Positions 42,607-52,391 of a DNA stretch of 64,000 nt are shown one piece after another. Source of the stretch: Streptomyces sp. CC0208 (GTDB lineage: Bacteria; Actinomycetota; Actinomycetes; Streptomycetales; Streptomycetaceae). Below the pieces are notes generated by a model that was not told where the DNA came from, did not search any database, and saw only the letters and a list, made by a program, of their open reading frames with translations. The stretch lies in NCBI RefSeq assembly GCF_003443735.1, contig NZ_CP031969.1, forward strand, positions 4,030,001-4,094,000. Direction: 5' to 3'. How positions within the stretch are numbered: position 1 is the stretch's first letter; the number at the start of each line of letters is the position of its first letter. The position numbers and the translations under genes are program-made.

Positions 42607-43842
42607 CTACCGGTCGAAGTCGAGGTCCAGCATGCGGATCGCGTTGCCCCGCATCAGTTTGTAGATCACGTCGTCCGCAAGCCCGGCCACATGCTCCTCG
42701 GCGACCTTCTTGGTGTGCGGCCAGGTCGAGTCGACGTGCGGGTAGTCGGTCTCGAAGGTCGCGTTGTCCACGCCGACGGTCTCGATGGCCTCGATGCCGT
42801 GCTTGTCGCGGAAGAAGCAGCAGAAGATCTGCCGGTAGTAGTACGTCGACGGCGGCTCCGGGATCAGGTCCTTGACGCCGCCCCAGGCCCGGTGCTCCTC
42901 CCAGACGTCGTCGGCGCGTTCCAGGGCGTACGGGATCCAGCCCATCTGGCCCTCGCTGTACGCCAGTTTGAGCCGCGGGAACTTCACCAGGACCCCCGAG
43001 AAGAGGAAGTCCATCATCGAGGCCATGGCGTTGTTGAAGGACAGCGAGGCCTGCACGGCGGGCGGGGCGTCGGGGGACGCGGCCGGCATCTGCGAACTGC
43101 TGCCGATGTGCATGTTGACGACCGTCCCGGTCTCCTGGCACGCGGCGAAGAACGGGTCCCAGTAGCCGGAGTGGATCGACGGCAGCCCCAGATAGGTCGG
43201 GATCTCGCTGAAGGTGACGGCCCGTACGCCCCGTTCGGCGTTGCGGCGGATCTCCGCGACCGCGAGCTCGATGTCCCACAGCGGGATCAGGCACAGCGGG
43301 ATCAGCCGGCCCCCGCTGTCCCCGCACCACTCCTCGACCATCCAGTCGTTGTAGGCGCGCACACAGGCGAGCCCGACCTCCTTGTCCTTGGCCTCGGCGA
43401 AGGTCTGCCCGCAGAACCGCGGGAAGGTCGGGAAGCACAGGGAGGCCTCGACATGGTTCATCTCCATGTCCTCGATACGGGCCTTGGGGTCCCAGCAGCC
43501 CCGCCGCATCTGCTCGCGGGTGATCCCGTCGAGGGTCATCTCGTCCCGCGAGAAGCCGACGGCCGCGATGATCCGCTTGTACGGGAAGAGCTCGCCCTCG
43601 TACTCCCACCAGTCCGTGAGCTGGCCTTCCGGATCAGTGGTGAACCGGTACTTCCCGCCGACGTACGCGAGGTCCCCGATGCCGGCGGTGAGCGGCTTCG
43701 GCCCCCTGTCCCGGTACTTCGCCGGAAGCCAGGTCTCGAAGAGGTGCGCGGGCTCGATCACGTGATCGTCCACGCTGATGACTTTGGGGATGTCCCCGGT
43801 GCCCGGTCCCGTTCCGGTTCCGCTGTCGGTGGTGACGGCCAT
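42607..43842 (-). CDS. Amidohydrolase family protein (ACMSD-like)
   Basis: 411 residues. ISVDDHVIEP near the start provides the DxH motif of the amidohydrolase_2/ACMSD family. Conserved VNMHIGSSSQ and FETDYPHVDSTWPHTK follow, giving zinc-ligand His and Asp residues. Enzymes of this group decarboxylate or hydrolyse cyclic substrates. The substrate here is unknown. A palindrome 20 bp before the start (43862-43880) suggests TetR-type repression. Confidence 0.88.
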   Translation of the reverse strand: MAVTTDSGTGTGPGTGDIPKVISVDDHVIEPAHLFETWLPAKYRDRGPKPLTAGIGDLAYVGGKYRFTTDPEGQLTDWWEYEGELFPYKRIIAAVGFSRDEMTLDGITREQMRRGCWDPKARIEDMEMNHVEASLCFPTFPRFCGQTFAEAKDKEVGLACVRAYNDWMVEEWCGDSGGRLIPLCLIPLWDIELAVAEIRRNAERGVRAVTFSEIPTYLGLPSIHSGYWDPFFAACQETGTVVNMHIGSSSQMPAASPDAPPAVQASLSFNNAMASMMDFLFSGVLVKFPRLKLAYSEGQMGWIPYALERADDVWEEHRAWGGVKDLIPEPPSTYYYRQIFCCFFRDKHGIEAIETVGVDNATFETDYPHVDSTWPHTKKVAEEHVAGLADDVIYKLMRGNAIRMLDLDFDR

Positions 43843-43861
43843 TGCCTGCCCCCTAGCCGGT

Positions 43862-43880
43862 ATCTGATGGGTCGTCAGAT
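43862..43880. promoter_or_regulatory. Palindromic operator before the amidohydrolase gene
   Basis: ATCTGATGGGTCGTCAGAT: arms ATCTGA and TCAGAT around a 7-bp spacer. It lies 20 bp upstream of the ATG on the minus strand. The form resembles TetR-family operators upstream of catabolic genes. Confidence 0.6.
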
Positions 43881-43953
43881 TGCAGGCTAGGGGGAGGCCC
43901 CCGCATCGGCAAGGGCCGGACGGGTCGGCGCGACGCGGCTGAAGGGCCGGGCG

Positions 43954-44712
43954 TCAGTTGTTCCAGGTCTCGTCGTACGGGTCGTGCGGCGTCGGGACCG
44001 GCTCGGCCCGCGTGACCCGCAGGTACGGGATCGGGCCGCCGTTCACCGAGTCCTTGGTCCGCTCGGCCGTGTAGGTGCCGGTGACCTGGAGCCAGCCGTC
44101 CGGCTTGAGGACCGGCGGGACCTGCCCGGTCAGACCGACCTTGACCGGCTGGGCGTCCGCCGCGCAGCAGTTGAGGGCCATCCGGACCAGGTAGGGAGCG
44201 CCGGAGCGGTCCAGGGCGACGAACCCGGTGATGGTGATCTGCCGTCCGCCGAGGCCCCGGCCGTGCTCGTAGACGGCCCGGCCCGCGTAGTCGGCGAGAC
44301 CGAGCCGCAGGGGGCCCTCGGCGGGGAGCTTCTGATAGCCGTACGCCTGCTGCAGGGCCGTACCCGTACGCATCGCGCTGTAGGAGCCGAGGGCGGGCGG
44401 GGCGACGAGGATCAGGGCGAAGAGGGGGAGGACGAGGAGCCAGGAGACGCGGGGTTCGCGGTGGACGTGCCCTTCTCCGTGGCCTTCTCCGTGGCCTTCT
44501 CCATCGACCTCTCCGTGACCTTCTCCGTGGTCCTTGTGCCGCCACTCGTACCAGGCCGTCGCCAGCGCCGTCGCGATGAGGACGACACCGGCCGCGAGGA
44601 CCAGCGGGCGCAGGCCCGCCTTGACGTAACGGAGATAGAGGTCGGTGAGGCCCGCGTGCAGGAGGGCCGCGCCGAGGACGAACAGGACCGCCGACTGTGC
44701 CTGCCGGTTCAC
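43954..44712 (-). CDS. TIGR03943-type putative permease subunit, His-rich
   Basis: 252 residues from a GTG at 44712 that overlaps the permease stop (GTGA). Two or three membrane helices near the N-terminus frame a HGEGHGE-rich loop, DHGEGHGEVDGEGHGEGHGEGHVHRE, likely metal-binding. The C-terminal part has LNCCAADAQPV (Cys pair) and an OB-like strand pattern, the marks of TIGR03943 proteins. It works with the upstream YraQ-like permease; zinc or cobalt transport is often inferred for such pairs. Confidence 0.82.
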   Translation of the reverse strand: MNRQAQSAVLFVLGAALLHAGLTDLYLRYVKAGLRPLVLAAGVVLIATALATAWYEWRHKDHGEGHGEVDGEGHGEGHGEGHVHREPRVSWLLVLPLFALILVAPPALGSYSAMRTGTALQQAYGYQKLPAEGPLRLGLADYAGRAVYEHGRGLGGRQITITGFVALDRSGAPYLVRMALNCCAADAQPVKVGLTGQVPPVLKPDGWLQVTGTYTAERTKDSVNGGPIPYLRVTRAEPVPTPHDPYDETWNN

Positions 44713-45734
44713 AGCATCACCAGCCCGGTCAGGACCGACACCACGATCGCCAGGGCGAGGGTGGCGGGCGCGAAGCGCAGGGCGAAGGCGCGGCCGAAGG
44801 TGCCGGTCTGCATCGCGAACAGCTTGAGGTCGATCATCGGGCCGACGACCAGGAAGGTCAGCCGCGCGGTCAGCGAGAACTGGGTGAGCGAGGCGGCCAC
44901 GAACGCGTCCGCCTCCGAGCAGATCGACAGCACCACGGCGAGGGCGGCGAGCGCGAGCACGGCGATCACCGGGTTCTCCGCCGCCGTACGCAGCCACGAC
45001 TGCGGGACGACGGACTTCAGGGTCGCCGCCGCCATGGCGCCCACGACCAGGAAGCCGCCCGCGTGCATCACGTCGTGCCGGACCGAACCCCAGAAGGCGG
45101 CGCCCCGGCCCTGCCCCTCGTACGCGTGACGGGCCGGCGGTTTCAGCAGGTCGGTGCGGCCGAGGCGCAGCCACAGCCAGCCCATCGCGCACGCCACCAG
45201 CAGGCTCGCGACCAGCCGGGCCACCACCATCTCGGGATCGCGCGGGAAGGCCACCGCGGTCGCCGTCAGCACGATCGGGTTGATCGCCGGGGCGGAGAGC
45301 AGGAAGGCGAGGGCCGCGGCCGGGGTGACACCCCTGCGTACCAGGGCTCCGGCCACCGGCACGGACGCGCACTCGCAGCCCGGCAGCACCGCGCCCGCCA
45401 CCCCGGCCACCGGCACCGCGAGGGCGGGGTTCTTCGGCAGGGCGCGGGCGAAGAACGACGGCGGCACGAACACCGCGATCGCCGCCGACAGCAGCACCCC
45501 GAGCACCAGGAAGGGCAGCGCCTGGACGAGCACGGCGACGAACACCGTCATCCAGCTCTGCATGACCGGCGCGCCCAGCGCCCCGCGGATCGGCCCCTGG
45601 AGCAGCACCACCAGGAGCATCAGCAGGGTCAGCACGAGGGGGGAGTTCAGGCGCCGGTCGGCCTCGTCCCTCGGTGCCGGGCGCGGGTCCTCGCCGGCGT
45701 CCCGCGTGCGCGGAGGTGCTTTGGTGACGGACAC
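44709..45734 (-). CDS. YraQ/UPF0718 family permease
   Basis: 341 residues, about eight membrane helices. Contains VLPGCECASVPVAGALVRRGV, the conserved Cys-bearing motif of YraQ/UPF0718 permeases. It is first in a two-gene operon with the His-rich TIGR03943 partner. Function is uncertain; links to metal or thiol transport are by association. No Zur-type operator was seen in 45735-45899. Confidence 0.85.
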   Translation of the reverse strand: MSVTKAPPRTRDAGEDPRPAPRDEADRRLNSPLVLTLLMLLVVLLQGPIRGALGAPVMQSWMTVFVAVLVQALPFLVLGVLLSAAIAVFVPPSFFARALPKNPALAVPVAGVAGAVLPGCECASVPVAGALVRRGVTPAAALAFLLSAPAINPIVLTATAVAFPRDPEMVVARLVASLLVACAMGWLWLRLGRTDLLKPPARHAYEGQGRGAAFWGSVRHDVMHAGGFLVVGAMAAATLKSVVPQSWLRTAAENPVIAVLALAALAVVLSICSEADAFVAASLTQFSLTARLTFLVVGPMIDLKLFAMQTGTFGRAFALRFAPATLALAIVVSVLTGLVML

Positions 45735-45899
45735 GGCCGGGGTCCCTCCGGAGGTGGGGTGCTGGTTTCCCTGTCCGTGCGTACGGCGGAGAAGGTCCGA
45801 TTGCTCAGTGTGCGCGACGGTTTGGGGATTTCTTGACAGAGGGTCGCCTCACCTGTCCGACGTGGCGACATCCGTCCCGGTGAGGCAGTCTTCTCCCTC

Positions 45900-47798
45900 G
45901 TGGGGAGCCTTCCGAACCAGAGTCCCGGGCCGCCGGGCGACGCGGCCGCGCACATGGTGGTGTGCGGGGACGACGGACTCGCGCACCGGCTGGCGGCCGA
46001 GCTCACAGGTGTCTACGGCGAGCAGGTCACGCTCGTCGTCCCGGCCTCCGAACGGACCGTGCGGCCACCGGTGGTGGTGCGGGCCCGGTCCGCGTCCGCG
46101 CTGCTCGACCGGGTGGTGACCGCGGCCGCCGGCCTGACCGGCAACGGCAACGGCGTGGTCACCGCCACCGGTGAACCCGCCAGCGGCATACGGCTGATGG
46201 AGGCCGCCGAGCCCAACGAGGCGGCGCTCACCGGGGCGGGCGTGGAACGCGCGGACGCGCTCGCGCTCGTGTACGACGACGACGAGACCAACATCCGCGC
46301 CGCCCTCACCGCCCGCCGCCTCAACCCCCGGCTGCGGCTCGTCCTGCGGCTCTACAACCGGCGCCTGGGCCAGCACATCGAGGAACTCCTCGACCAGGCC
46401 GCCACGTTGGCCGCCGGCGGCCCGGCCGACGGGACCGGCTTCGATGCCTCCACGACCGTGCTCTCCGACGCCGACACGGCCGCGCCCGCACTGGCCGCCA
46501 CCGCCCTCACCGGCACCAGCAAGGTCCTCCAGACCGGCGGCCTGCTGCTGCGGGCGGTCGAACGGCCCCCGGCCGGGGCCGGGGTGAGCGCCGCTCCCGG
46601 TCTCGCCACGCTCGCCCTGCTCTCGCCGACCGACACCGCCGGGCTCGGCGGCGACCAGGGCCCGACCCTGCTCCCGGACGCGGCGACGGTGCGGGACGGC
46701 GGCGCACGTTCGACCGTCGTGCTGGAGCAGGTGTCGTACGCCGGGCCCTCGCTGCCCGACGGGCGGGGGGTGATGCCCTGGTTCGCCTCGCTGTTCTCGC
46801 GGCGGCTGCGGTGGTCGCTGGCCGGGATGGTGGGGTGCGTGGTCGCGCTCGCCGTCGCGCTGTGGCTGGTGACCGGGATCCATCCGCTGCATGCCTTCTA
46901 TCTGACCCTGCTCGACCTGTTCGCGATCGACGACCCCGCGATCGGTCAGTCCGTCGGACGGCAGATCCTCCAGCTCCTTTCCGGGCTCGCCGGACTGCTG
47001 CTCCTGCCGGTGCTCCTCGCGGCGGTCCTGGAGGCCCTCGGCACCTTCCGCACCACGTCCTCCCTGCGCAAACCGCCCCGCGGCCTCGGCGGCCATGTCG
47101 TGCTGCTCGGGCTCGGCAAGATCGGCACCCGGGTGCTGACGCGGCTGCGGGAGCTGAACATCCCCGTGGTGTGCGTCGAGTCCGACCCCGAGGCCCGCGG
47201 ACTGGCCACGGCGCGGCGGCTGCGGGTGCCGGTGGTGCTCGGGGACGTCACCCAGGAGGGGGTCCTGGAGGCCGCCAAGATCCACCGTGCGCACGCCCTG
47301 CTCGCGGTGACCAGCGCGGACACGACGAACCTGGAGGCCGTGCTGTACGCCCGGGCCGTGCGCCCCGACCTGCGGGTGGTGCTGCGGCTGTACGACGACG
47401 ACTTCGCGACGGCGGTGTACCGGACCCTGAGGGCCGCGCACCCCCGGGCCTCCACCCGCAGCCGAAGCGTCTCCCACCTGGCGGCTCCCGCCTTCGCCGG
47501 GGCGATGATGGGCCGCCAGATCCTGGGGGCTTTCCCGGTCGAGCGGAGGGTGCTGCTGTTCGCGGCGGTGGACGTGGGCGGGCATCCCCAGCTGGAGGGG
47601 AGGACGGTGGGGGAGGCGTTCCGGGCGGGTGCCTGGCGGGTGCTGGCGCGGGAGGAGTCCGGGGACTCTCCGGGCCTGGCATGGGATCTGCCGGACACGT
47701 ATGTGCTTCAGGCGTCCGACCGGGTGGTGCTGGCGGCGACCCGGCGGGGGCTGGCGGAGCTGCTGGGGCGCAGGGGACGGGAGCGGTCGGGAACATAG
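45900..47798 (+). CDS. NAD-binding RCK/TrkA-like protein with channel-like core
   Basis: 632 residues from a GTG at 45900 (weak ribosome site). Two RCK/TrkA-N domains flank a membrane region: N-terminal HMVVCGDDGLAHRLA (~18-32) and C-terminal GHVVLLGLGKIGTRVLTRL (~400-420). Two hydrophobic helices near 300-365 (MVGCVVALAVALWLVTGIHPLHAFYLTLLDLF) resemble an ion-channel pore region, as in CASTOR/POLLUX-related channels. Probably a gated K+ or cation channel. No selectivity motif TxGxG was found. Confidence 0.78.
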   Translation: MGSLPNQSPGPPGDAAAHMVVCGDDGLAHRLAAELTGVYGEQVTLVVPASERTVRPPVVVRARSASALLDRVVTAAAGLTGNGNGVVTATGEPASGIRLMEAAEPNEAALTGAGVERADALALVYDDDETNIRAALTARRLNPRLRLVLRLYNRRLGQHIEELLDQAATLAAGGPADGTGFDASTTVLSDADTAAPALAATALTGTSKVLQTGGLLLRAVERPPAGAGVSAAPGLATLALLSPTDTAGLGGDQGPTLLPDAATVRDGGARSTVVLEQVSYAGPSLPDGRGVMPWFASLFSRRLRWSLAGMVGCVVALAVALWLVTGIHPLHAFYLTLLDLFAIDDPAIGQSVGRQILQLLSGLAGLLLLPVLLAAVLEALGTFRTTSSLRKPPRGLGGHVVLLGLGKIGTRVLTRLRELNIPVVCVESDPEARGLATARRLRVPVVLGDVTQEGVLEAAKIHRAHALLAVTSADTTNLEAVLYARAVRPDLRVVLRLYDDDFATAVYRTLRAAHPRASTRSRSVSHLAAPAFAGAMMGRQILGAFPVERRVLLFAAVDVGGHPQLEGRTVGEAFRAGAWRVLAREESGDSPGLAWDLPDTYVLQASDRVVLAATRRGLAELLGRRGRERSGT

Positions 47799-47820
47799 CC
47801 GTTCGTCGCGGACTGCGGCG

Positions 47821-47856
47821 CGGTGGGGGCTGGGCGCGCAGTTCCCCGCGCCCCCA
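47821..47856. repeat. Copy of the dispersed intergenic repeat
   Basis: GGTGGGGGCTGGGCGCGCAG plus the GTTCCCCGCGCCCCC continuation matches the repeats at 698-862 closely. It lies between convergent genes (NAD-binding protein and S9 peptidase). Confidence 0.75.
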
Positions 47857-47934
47857 GGTGGGTGCACCTGAAGTCGGCCGCGCTGTACCACCCGAAACCA
47901 GCCCCCACGCACCCGCGGCGGAATGTCCGCCGGG

Positions 47935-49749
47935 CTATCCCAAGTACCTCGCCGCGAAGTCCAGTTCCAGCTTCACCTGCTTGATCCGCTCGTCCACCAC
48001 CAGCGAGCCGTGACCCGCGTCGTACCGGTACACCTCGTGCACCGCCCCCCTCGACTCCAGCCGCTTCACGTAGTTGTCGACCTGGCGGATGGGGCACCGC
48101 GGATCGTTGACGCCCGCCGAGATGTACACCGGAGCCTTCACCTGGTCCACGTACGTCAAGGGCGACGACGCCTCGAAGCGCTCCGGCACCTCCTCCGGCG
48201 TACCGCCCAGCAGCGTCCGGTCCATCGCCTTCAGCGCTTCCATCTCGTCGTGGAACGCCGTGACGTAGTCCGCGACCGGCACCGCCGCGATGCCCAGCGC
48301 CCACGCGTCCGGCTGGGTGCCCAGGCCGAGGAGCGTGAGGTAGCCGCCCCAGGAGCCACCCGTGAGGATCAGACGGCCGGGGTCGGCGAGGCCGGACGTG
48401 ATCGCCCATTCCCGCACCGCCGCGATGTCCTCCAGCTCGATCAGGCCGACCCGGTGCTTCAGCGCGTCGGTCCACTCGCGCCCGTACCCCGTGGAGCCGC
48501 GGTAGTTGACCCGGACGACCGCGTACCCGTGGTCCACCCACGCCGCCGGGCCCGCGGCGAAGGAGTCGCTGTCGTGCCAGGTCGGGCCGCCGTGGATGTC
48601 GAAGACCGTCGGCAGCGGTCCCGTGGTCCCCGCAGGCTTCTGGACCAGGGCGTGGATCCGGCCGCCCGGGCCCTCCACCCACACGTCCTCGACCGGCACC
48701 GAACCGGGGGACCTCAGACCCGGCGGGTCCAGGACCACTTCGCCCGTCGTCGAGCGCACCGCCGACGGCTCGGCGGCCGAGGACCACAGGTACTCCACGC
48801 TGCCGTCGGGGCGGGCCGTCGCCCCGGAGACCGATCCGGGCGGGGTCGGGACCTTCTCCAGCTTGCCGCTCTCCAGGTCGTACCGGAAGAGCTCGCTGCG
48901 GGCCTCGAAGCTGTGCACGATGAGCAGACCGGTGCCGTCGGGGTACCACTCGGCGCCCACGTCACCGGGCAGGTCCAGGGCGAGGTCGCTCTCCTCGCCG
49001 GTGGCCACGTCCCACACCAGCGGCTCCCAACGGCCCCGCCGCTGATGGCCGATGAGCAGCCGGGTGTCGCCGTCGACCGGGGCGAAGCCGAGGACCTCCA
49101 GGCCCAGCTCCTCGGTGCCGCCCCGGGTGTCGTCGAGTTCGGCGACCGCCCTGCCGTCGGGGCGCACCACGCGCAGCGCCGAGTGCATCGCGTCGCCGTG
49201 CTCGGTGTGCTCGATCGCGATCAGCGAGCCGTCGTGGGAGAGGTCGCCGACGCCGGCCGACTCGCGGTGCCGGTAGATCTCCACCGGCTCCTCTCCGGTG
49301 CGCACGAGGTGGATGGAGGTGCCCTCGTCGTCGGTCGAGCGGCCCACGACCGCCGTACGGCCGTCCCGGCCCAGGGCCGCGCCCGCCGGGTAGGAGGGCT
49401 CCAGGCCCGGCGCGGCGAGCTCGTCCGCGCCGCCCTCGAAGGGCTGGCGGCGCCAGACGCCGAACTCGTCGCCGTCCTTGTCGTCGAACCACCAGATCCA
49501 CGCGCCGTCCGGGGAGAGCACGCCGTCCGTGGTGCCGTTGGGCCGGTCCGTGACCTGCCGCTGGACGCCGGTGGCCCGGTCCCAGGCGTACAGCTCGTAC
49601 GTCCCCGTGGCGTTGGAGACGAACAGGGAGCGGTCGGGGGCGTCCTCCGCCCAGTCGGGCAGCGACACCCGGGGCGCCCGGAAGCGCTTCTCCCAGTCCG
49701 GCATCTCGTTGTTCCGCTCGGCCGCGGCGGACCCGTTGCTCTCAGTCAT
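47935..49749 (-). CDS. S9 family (prolyl oligopeptidase-like) peptidase
   Basis: 604 residues. A seven-bladed propeller region (VTDRPNGTTDGVLSPDG-type blades) precedes the alpha/beta hydrolase domain. Catalytic Ser is in GGSWGGYL (~466), Asp in AGVNDPRC (~550) and His in DAGHGS (~582). Cytoplasmic, no signal peptide. Likely cleaves short peptides at dipeptide or acyl positions. Preceded by a 150-bp divergent spacer. Confidence 0.92.
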   Translation of the reverse strand: MTESNGSAAAERNNEMPDWEKRFRAPRVSLPDWAEDAPDRSLFVSNATGTYELYAWDRATGVQRQVTDRPNGTTDGVLSPDGAWIWWFDDKDGDEFGVWRRQPFEGGADELAAPGLEPSYPAGAALGRDGRTAVVGRSTDDEGTSIHLVRTGEEPVEIYRHRESAGVGDLSHDGSLIAIEHTEHGDAMHSALRVVRPDGRAVAELDDTRGGTEELGLEVLGFAPVDGDTRLLIGHQRRGRWEPLVWDVATGEESDLALDLPGDVGAEWYPDGTGLLIVHSFEARSELFRYDLESGKLEKVPTPPGSVSGATARPDGSVEYLWSSAAEPSAVRSTTGEVVLDPPGLRSPGSVPVEDVWVEGPGGRIHALVQKPAGTTGPLPTVFDIHGGPTWHDSDSFAAGPAAWVDHGYAVVRVNYRGSTGYGREWTDALKHRVGLIELEDIAAVREWAITSGLADPGRLILTGGSWGGYLTLLGLGTQPDAWALGIAAVPVADYVTAFHDEMEALKAMDRTLLGGTPEEVPERFEASSPLTYVDQVKAPVYISAGVNDPRCPIRQVDNYVKRLESRGAVHEVYRYDAGHGSLVVDERIKQVKLELDFAARYLG

Positions 49750-49900
49750 GACCCCATACTGCCTGCCCTCACAGACAATCCGCAGACGAGGTCCCCAGCC
49801 TGTGGAAAACTTCTACCGGCCGCTTACCCGAACCCTGTGCGACCAGGTCGGAGGGGCCGTCCCGGGCCCGTTGTCAGTGGCGGGGTGCACACTCGTCCCC

Positions 49901-50275
49901 ATGACCGATCTGCGTGAGACCGTGGAGCGTTTCTGGGCCCTCGCCGAGGCCCGCGACTGGACCGCGTTCGCGGACACCCTGGCCGAGGACGTCGTCTACA
50001 CCCTGCCGCAGACCCGCGAGCGCGTCAGCGGACGGAAGCGGTACGTCGAGTTCAACCGGGAGTACCCGGGCGACTGGCATCTGCGGATCGAGCGGATCGT
50101 CGCCGAGCCGGACCAGGTCGTCACCTGGGCGCACGTCACGGTGGGTCTGGAGGAGATGTACGGCATCTCGTTCTTCACCGGGGACGAAAGCGGCCGTATC
50201 ACCACCGTCACCGACTTCTGGCCGGAGCCGTACGAGCCCCCGGCGGGTCGTGACCACCTCACCGAGCGGTACTGA
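49901..50275 (+). CDS. SnoaL/NTF2-like nuclear transport factor 2 fold protein
   Basis: 124 residues from ATG 49901. RFWALAEARDWTAFADTLAEDVVYTLPQ and ITTVTDFWPEPY place it in the SnoaL-like/NTF2 superfamily. Such proteins include cyclases and isomerases but many are uncharacterised. Start chosen for the clean MTDLRETVERFW opening. Confidence 0.85.
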   Translation: MTDLRETVERFWALAEARDWTAFADTLAEDVVYTLPQTRERVSGRKRYVEFNREYPGDWHLRIERIVAEPDQVVTWAHVTVGLEEMYGISFFTGDESGRITTVTDFWPEPYEPPAGRDHLTERY

Positions 50276-50381
50276 CCGCTCCTGAAGACTGAGCGGGAGT
50301 ACGTCCTGGGCGTGCACGTTCAAATCCAGCAGTCCCAACCCCGCGCCCCGGCGCCCCGGGGCGGCCCCGTACCGTGGGAGT

Positions 50382-51212
50382 GTGTACCGGTTTCTGCTGA
50401 CGCCTCGCTGGTTTGGCATCAACGTCTTCCTGCTGCTCGCCATCCCGTTCTGCGTCTTCATGGGGTCGTGGCAGCTGAGCCGGTTCGAGGACCGGATGGC
50501 GGAGAGCCGGGACGCGAAGCAGTCGGTCGTCACCGACGAGCGGGAGGCCGCGCGGCCGCTGGCCGAGCTGCTGCCGGTGGACAAGGCGACCTCCGGCAAG
50601 CAGGTCACCGCGAGCGGCCGGTACGACAAGCAGCTGCTCGTCCCCGACCGGCAGGTGGACGACCGCGAGGGCTACTACGTCCTGACGCTGCTGCGCACCG
50701 ACGGCGGCAAGGCCCTGCCGGTGGTCCGGGGCTGGCTGCCGGGCACCCCCGACCCGGCGAAGGTCCCGGCCGCGCCGAAGGGCGAGGTCACCGTCACCGG
50801 TGCGCTCCAGGCGTCCGAGACCCCGGGGGACAACGGCGTCAGTGCGCGGGGCGGGCTTCCCGCCGGGCAGACCTCGGCGATCAGCGCGGCCTCCCTGATC
50901 AACCTGGTGCCGTACGACGTGTACGACGCGTGGGTCACCCTCAACACCGGTGACTCCGGCATGAAGGCGGTGCCCGCGACGGCGCCCGCGGACAGCGGGC
51001 TGGACCTCAAGGCCTTCCAGAACCTCGGCTACACCGGCGAGTGGTTCGTCTTCGCCGGCTTCGTGGTCTTCATGTGGTTCCGTCTGGTGCGCCGCGAGGT
51101 GGAGTTCATCCGGGACGCTGAGCTGGGGATCGTCCCGGACGACGAACAGCGGGAACAGGGACAGCGGGACCAGGGAACGCAGGGACAGTCCCAGGAGAAG
51201 ACGCCCGCCTGA
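50382..51212 (+). CDS. SURF1 family protein
   Basis: 276 residues from a GTG at 50382. RFLLTPRWFGINVFLLLAIPFCVFMGSWQLSRF is the SURF1 N-terminal membrane helix and motif; KVTASGRYD-type strands and a second membrane helix near 215-235 (EWFVFAGFVVFMWFRLVRREVEF) follow. Assists cytochrome c oxidase assembly at the membrane. The C-terminus is a Gln/Glu-rich tail. Confidence 0.92.
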   Translation: MYRFLLTPRWFGINVFLLLAIPFCVFMGSWQLSRFEDRMAESRDAKQSVVTDEREAARPLAELLPVDKATSGKQVTASGRYDKQLLVPDRQVDDREGYYVLTLLRTDGGKALPVVRGWLPGTPDPAKVPAAPKGEVTVTGALQASETPGDNGVSARGGLPAGQTSAISAASLINLVPYDVYDAWVTLNTGDSGMKAVPATAPADSGLDLKAFQNLGYTGEWFVFAGFVVFMWFRLVRREVEFIRDAELGIVPDDEQREQGQRDQGTQGQSQEKTPA

Positions 51213-51227
51213 AGGGCGTTCCGGCCG

Positions 51228-52391
51228 TCACGCCGACGGGAGCACGCCCGTCCAGTACACGACCCCCGCGCACGCGTTGGACACGGTCGTGGACACCGAC
51301 GGTCCGCCGCCCTCGGCCGTGTTGCCCACCAGGACGCTGCCGTCGAGGGTGCCACCGTCCGTGAGGAGCTGGGTGGAGGTGCCGGTGTCGCCGCCGGTGG
51401 AGGAGCCCTCACCGGTGGAGGTGTCCGGGGAGGTCGTGGGGTCGGGGCTGGGGTCGGTCGAGGGTTCCGAGGTGGGACAGGTCTCGGACGGCACCCAGGC
51501 GAACTTCACGTCGTAGGAGGAGCCCGGCTGGAGCACCAGCTGGGAGACCTCCTGGGAGGGGTCGGGCAGCCCCGCCGAGGCCGCGTCACCGGACACGTGC
51601 CGCTGCGCGACGATCTTGCTGCTGTCGGCCGCGCCCTGAGCGCTCGTCGTCACGATGCCGGGCCCCGTGACCGTACAGGCGTCGCTGGAGCCGTTGGTGA
51701 TGTGGAACGTGCCGTAGACCGTCCCGGAGGCGTCGGGCCCCGCGGTGCTCGCCGTGGGGGTGCCGAGCTGTGCGGCCGTACAGACCGCGGCGCTGGTGGA
51801 GGTCGTGGCCGACGGGTCGGTGCCGCTGCTCGCGCCGGTGCTCGCGCCCGCGGACTTGCCCTTGCCCTGGTCCTTCGAGCCGCCCTTGCCCTTGTCCTCG
51901 GGCTTGCCCGCGGAGCCGCCGGAGGTGGACTCGCCGCCGTCCTCCTGCTTGCCCTGGCCCGCGCCGCCCTGCATCTGGGAGGTGTGCCCGGCGTTGGAGG
52001 TGTTGGCACTGGTCCTGGTGGAGGAGACGTGCACGACGGCGGGGATCGCGGTCCCGAAGAAGAGGGCCGCGGCCGCCATGCCGACGACGGCCTGCCGCTT
52101 GCGTGCCCGCCGGGCGGGCACCGCCTTGCGCAGATGGTCCAGGGTGCCGTCACGCGGCTCCATCTCCTGGACCGCCTGGTGCAGCAGTCGTCGCAGTGCC
52201 AGCTCGTCCGAGTCGAACTCCCCCGTGGAGCTCAGATCGTCGGGGCCCTGATTCACAGTTCCGTTCCCAGCGTGCGATTGCTTGTGCTCTTGCCGCGCCG
52301 CCCAGGTCGGCTCGTGCTTGCCTTCCCTGGTCGGCTCATGCCACGCGTAAGGCTCGTGGCGCCGTCCCTCGGAATCACCCTCGCCGCTCAC
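51228..52391 (-). CDS. Membrane-anchored Ser/Thr-rich protein, sigma-factor partner
   Basis: 387 residues. The N-terminus has a short helical segment (DELALRRLLHQAVQEMEPRDGTLDHLRKAVPARRARKR), then one membrane helix (VVGMAAAALFFGTAIPAVV), then an extracellular Ser/Thr/Gly/Lys-rich linker (GKPEDKGKGGSKDQGKGKS) and a beta-rich domain with conserved Cys. It overlaps the sigma factor gene by ATGA, so it is probably an anti-sigma-like or co-regulated protein. No canonical zinc anti-sigma motif is seen. Confidence 0.75.
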   Translation of the reverse strand: MSGEGDSEGRRHEPYAWHEPTREGKHEPTWAARQEHKQSHAGNGTVNQGPDDLSSTGEFDSDELALRRLLHQAVQEMEPRDGTLDHLRKAVPARRARKRQAVVGMAAAALFFGTAIPAVVHVSSTRTSANTSNAGHTSQMQGGAGQGKQEDGGESTSGGSAGKPEDKGKGGSKDQGKGKSAGASTGASSGTDPSATTSTSAAVCTAAQLGTPTASTAGPDASGTVYGTFHITNGSSDACTVTGPGIVTTSAQGAADSSKIVAQRHVSGDAASAGLPDPSQEVSQLVLQPGSSYDVKFAWVPSETCPTSEPSTDPSPDPTTSPDTSTGEGSSTGGDTGTSTQLLTDGGTLDGSVLVGNTAEGGGPSVSTTVSNACAGVVYWTGVLPSA

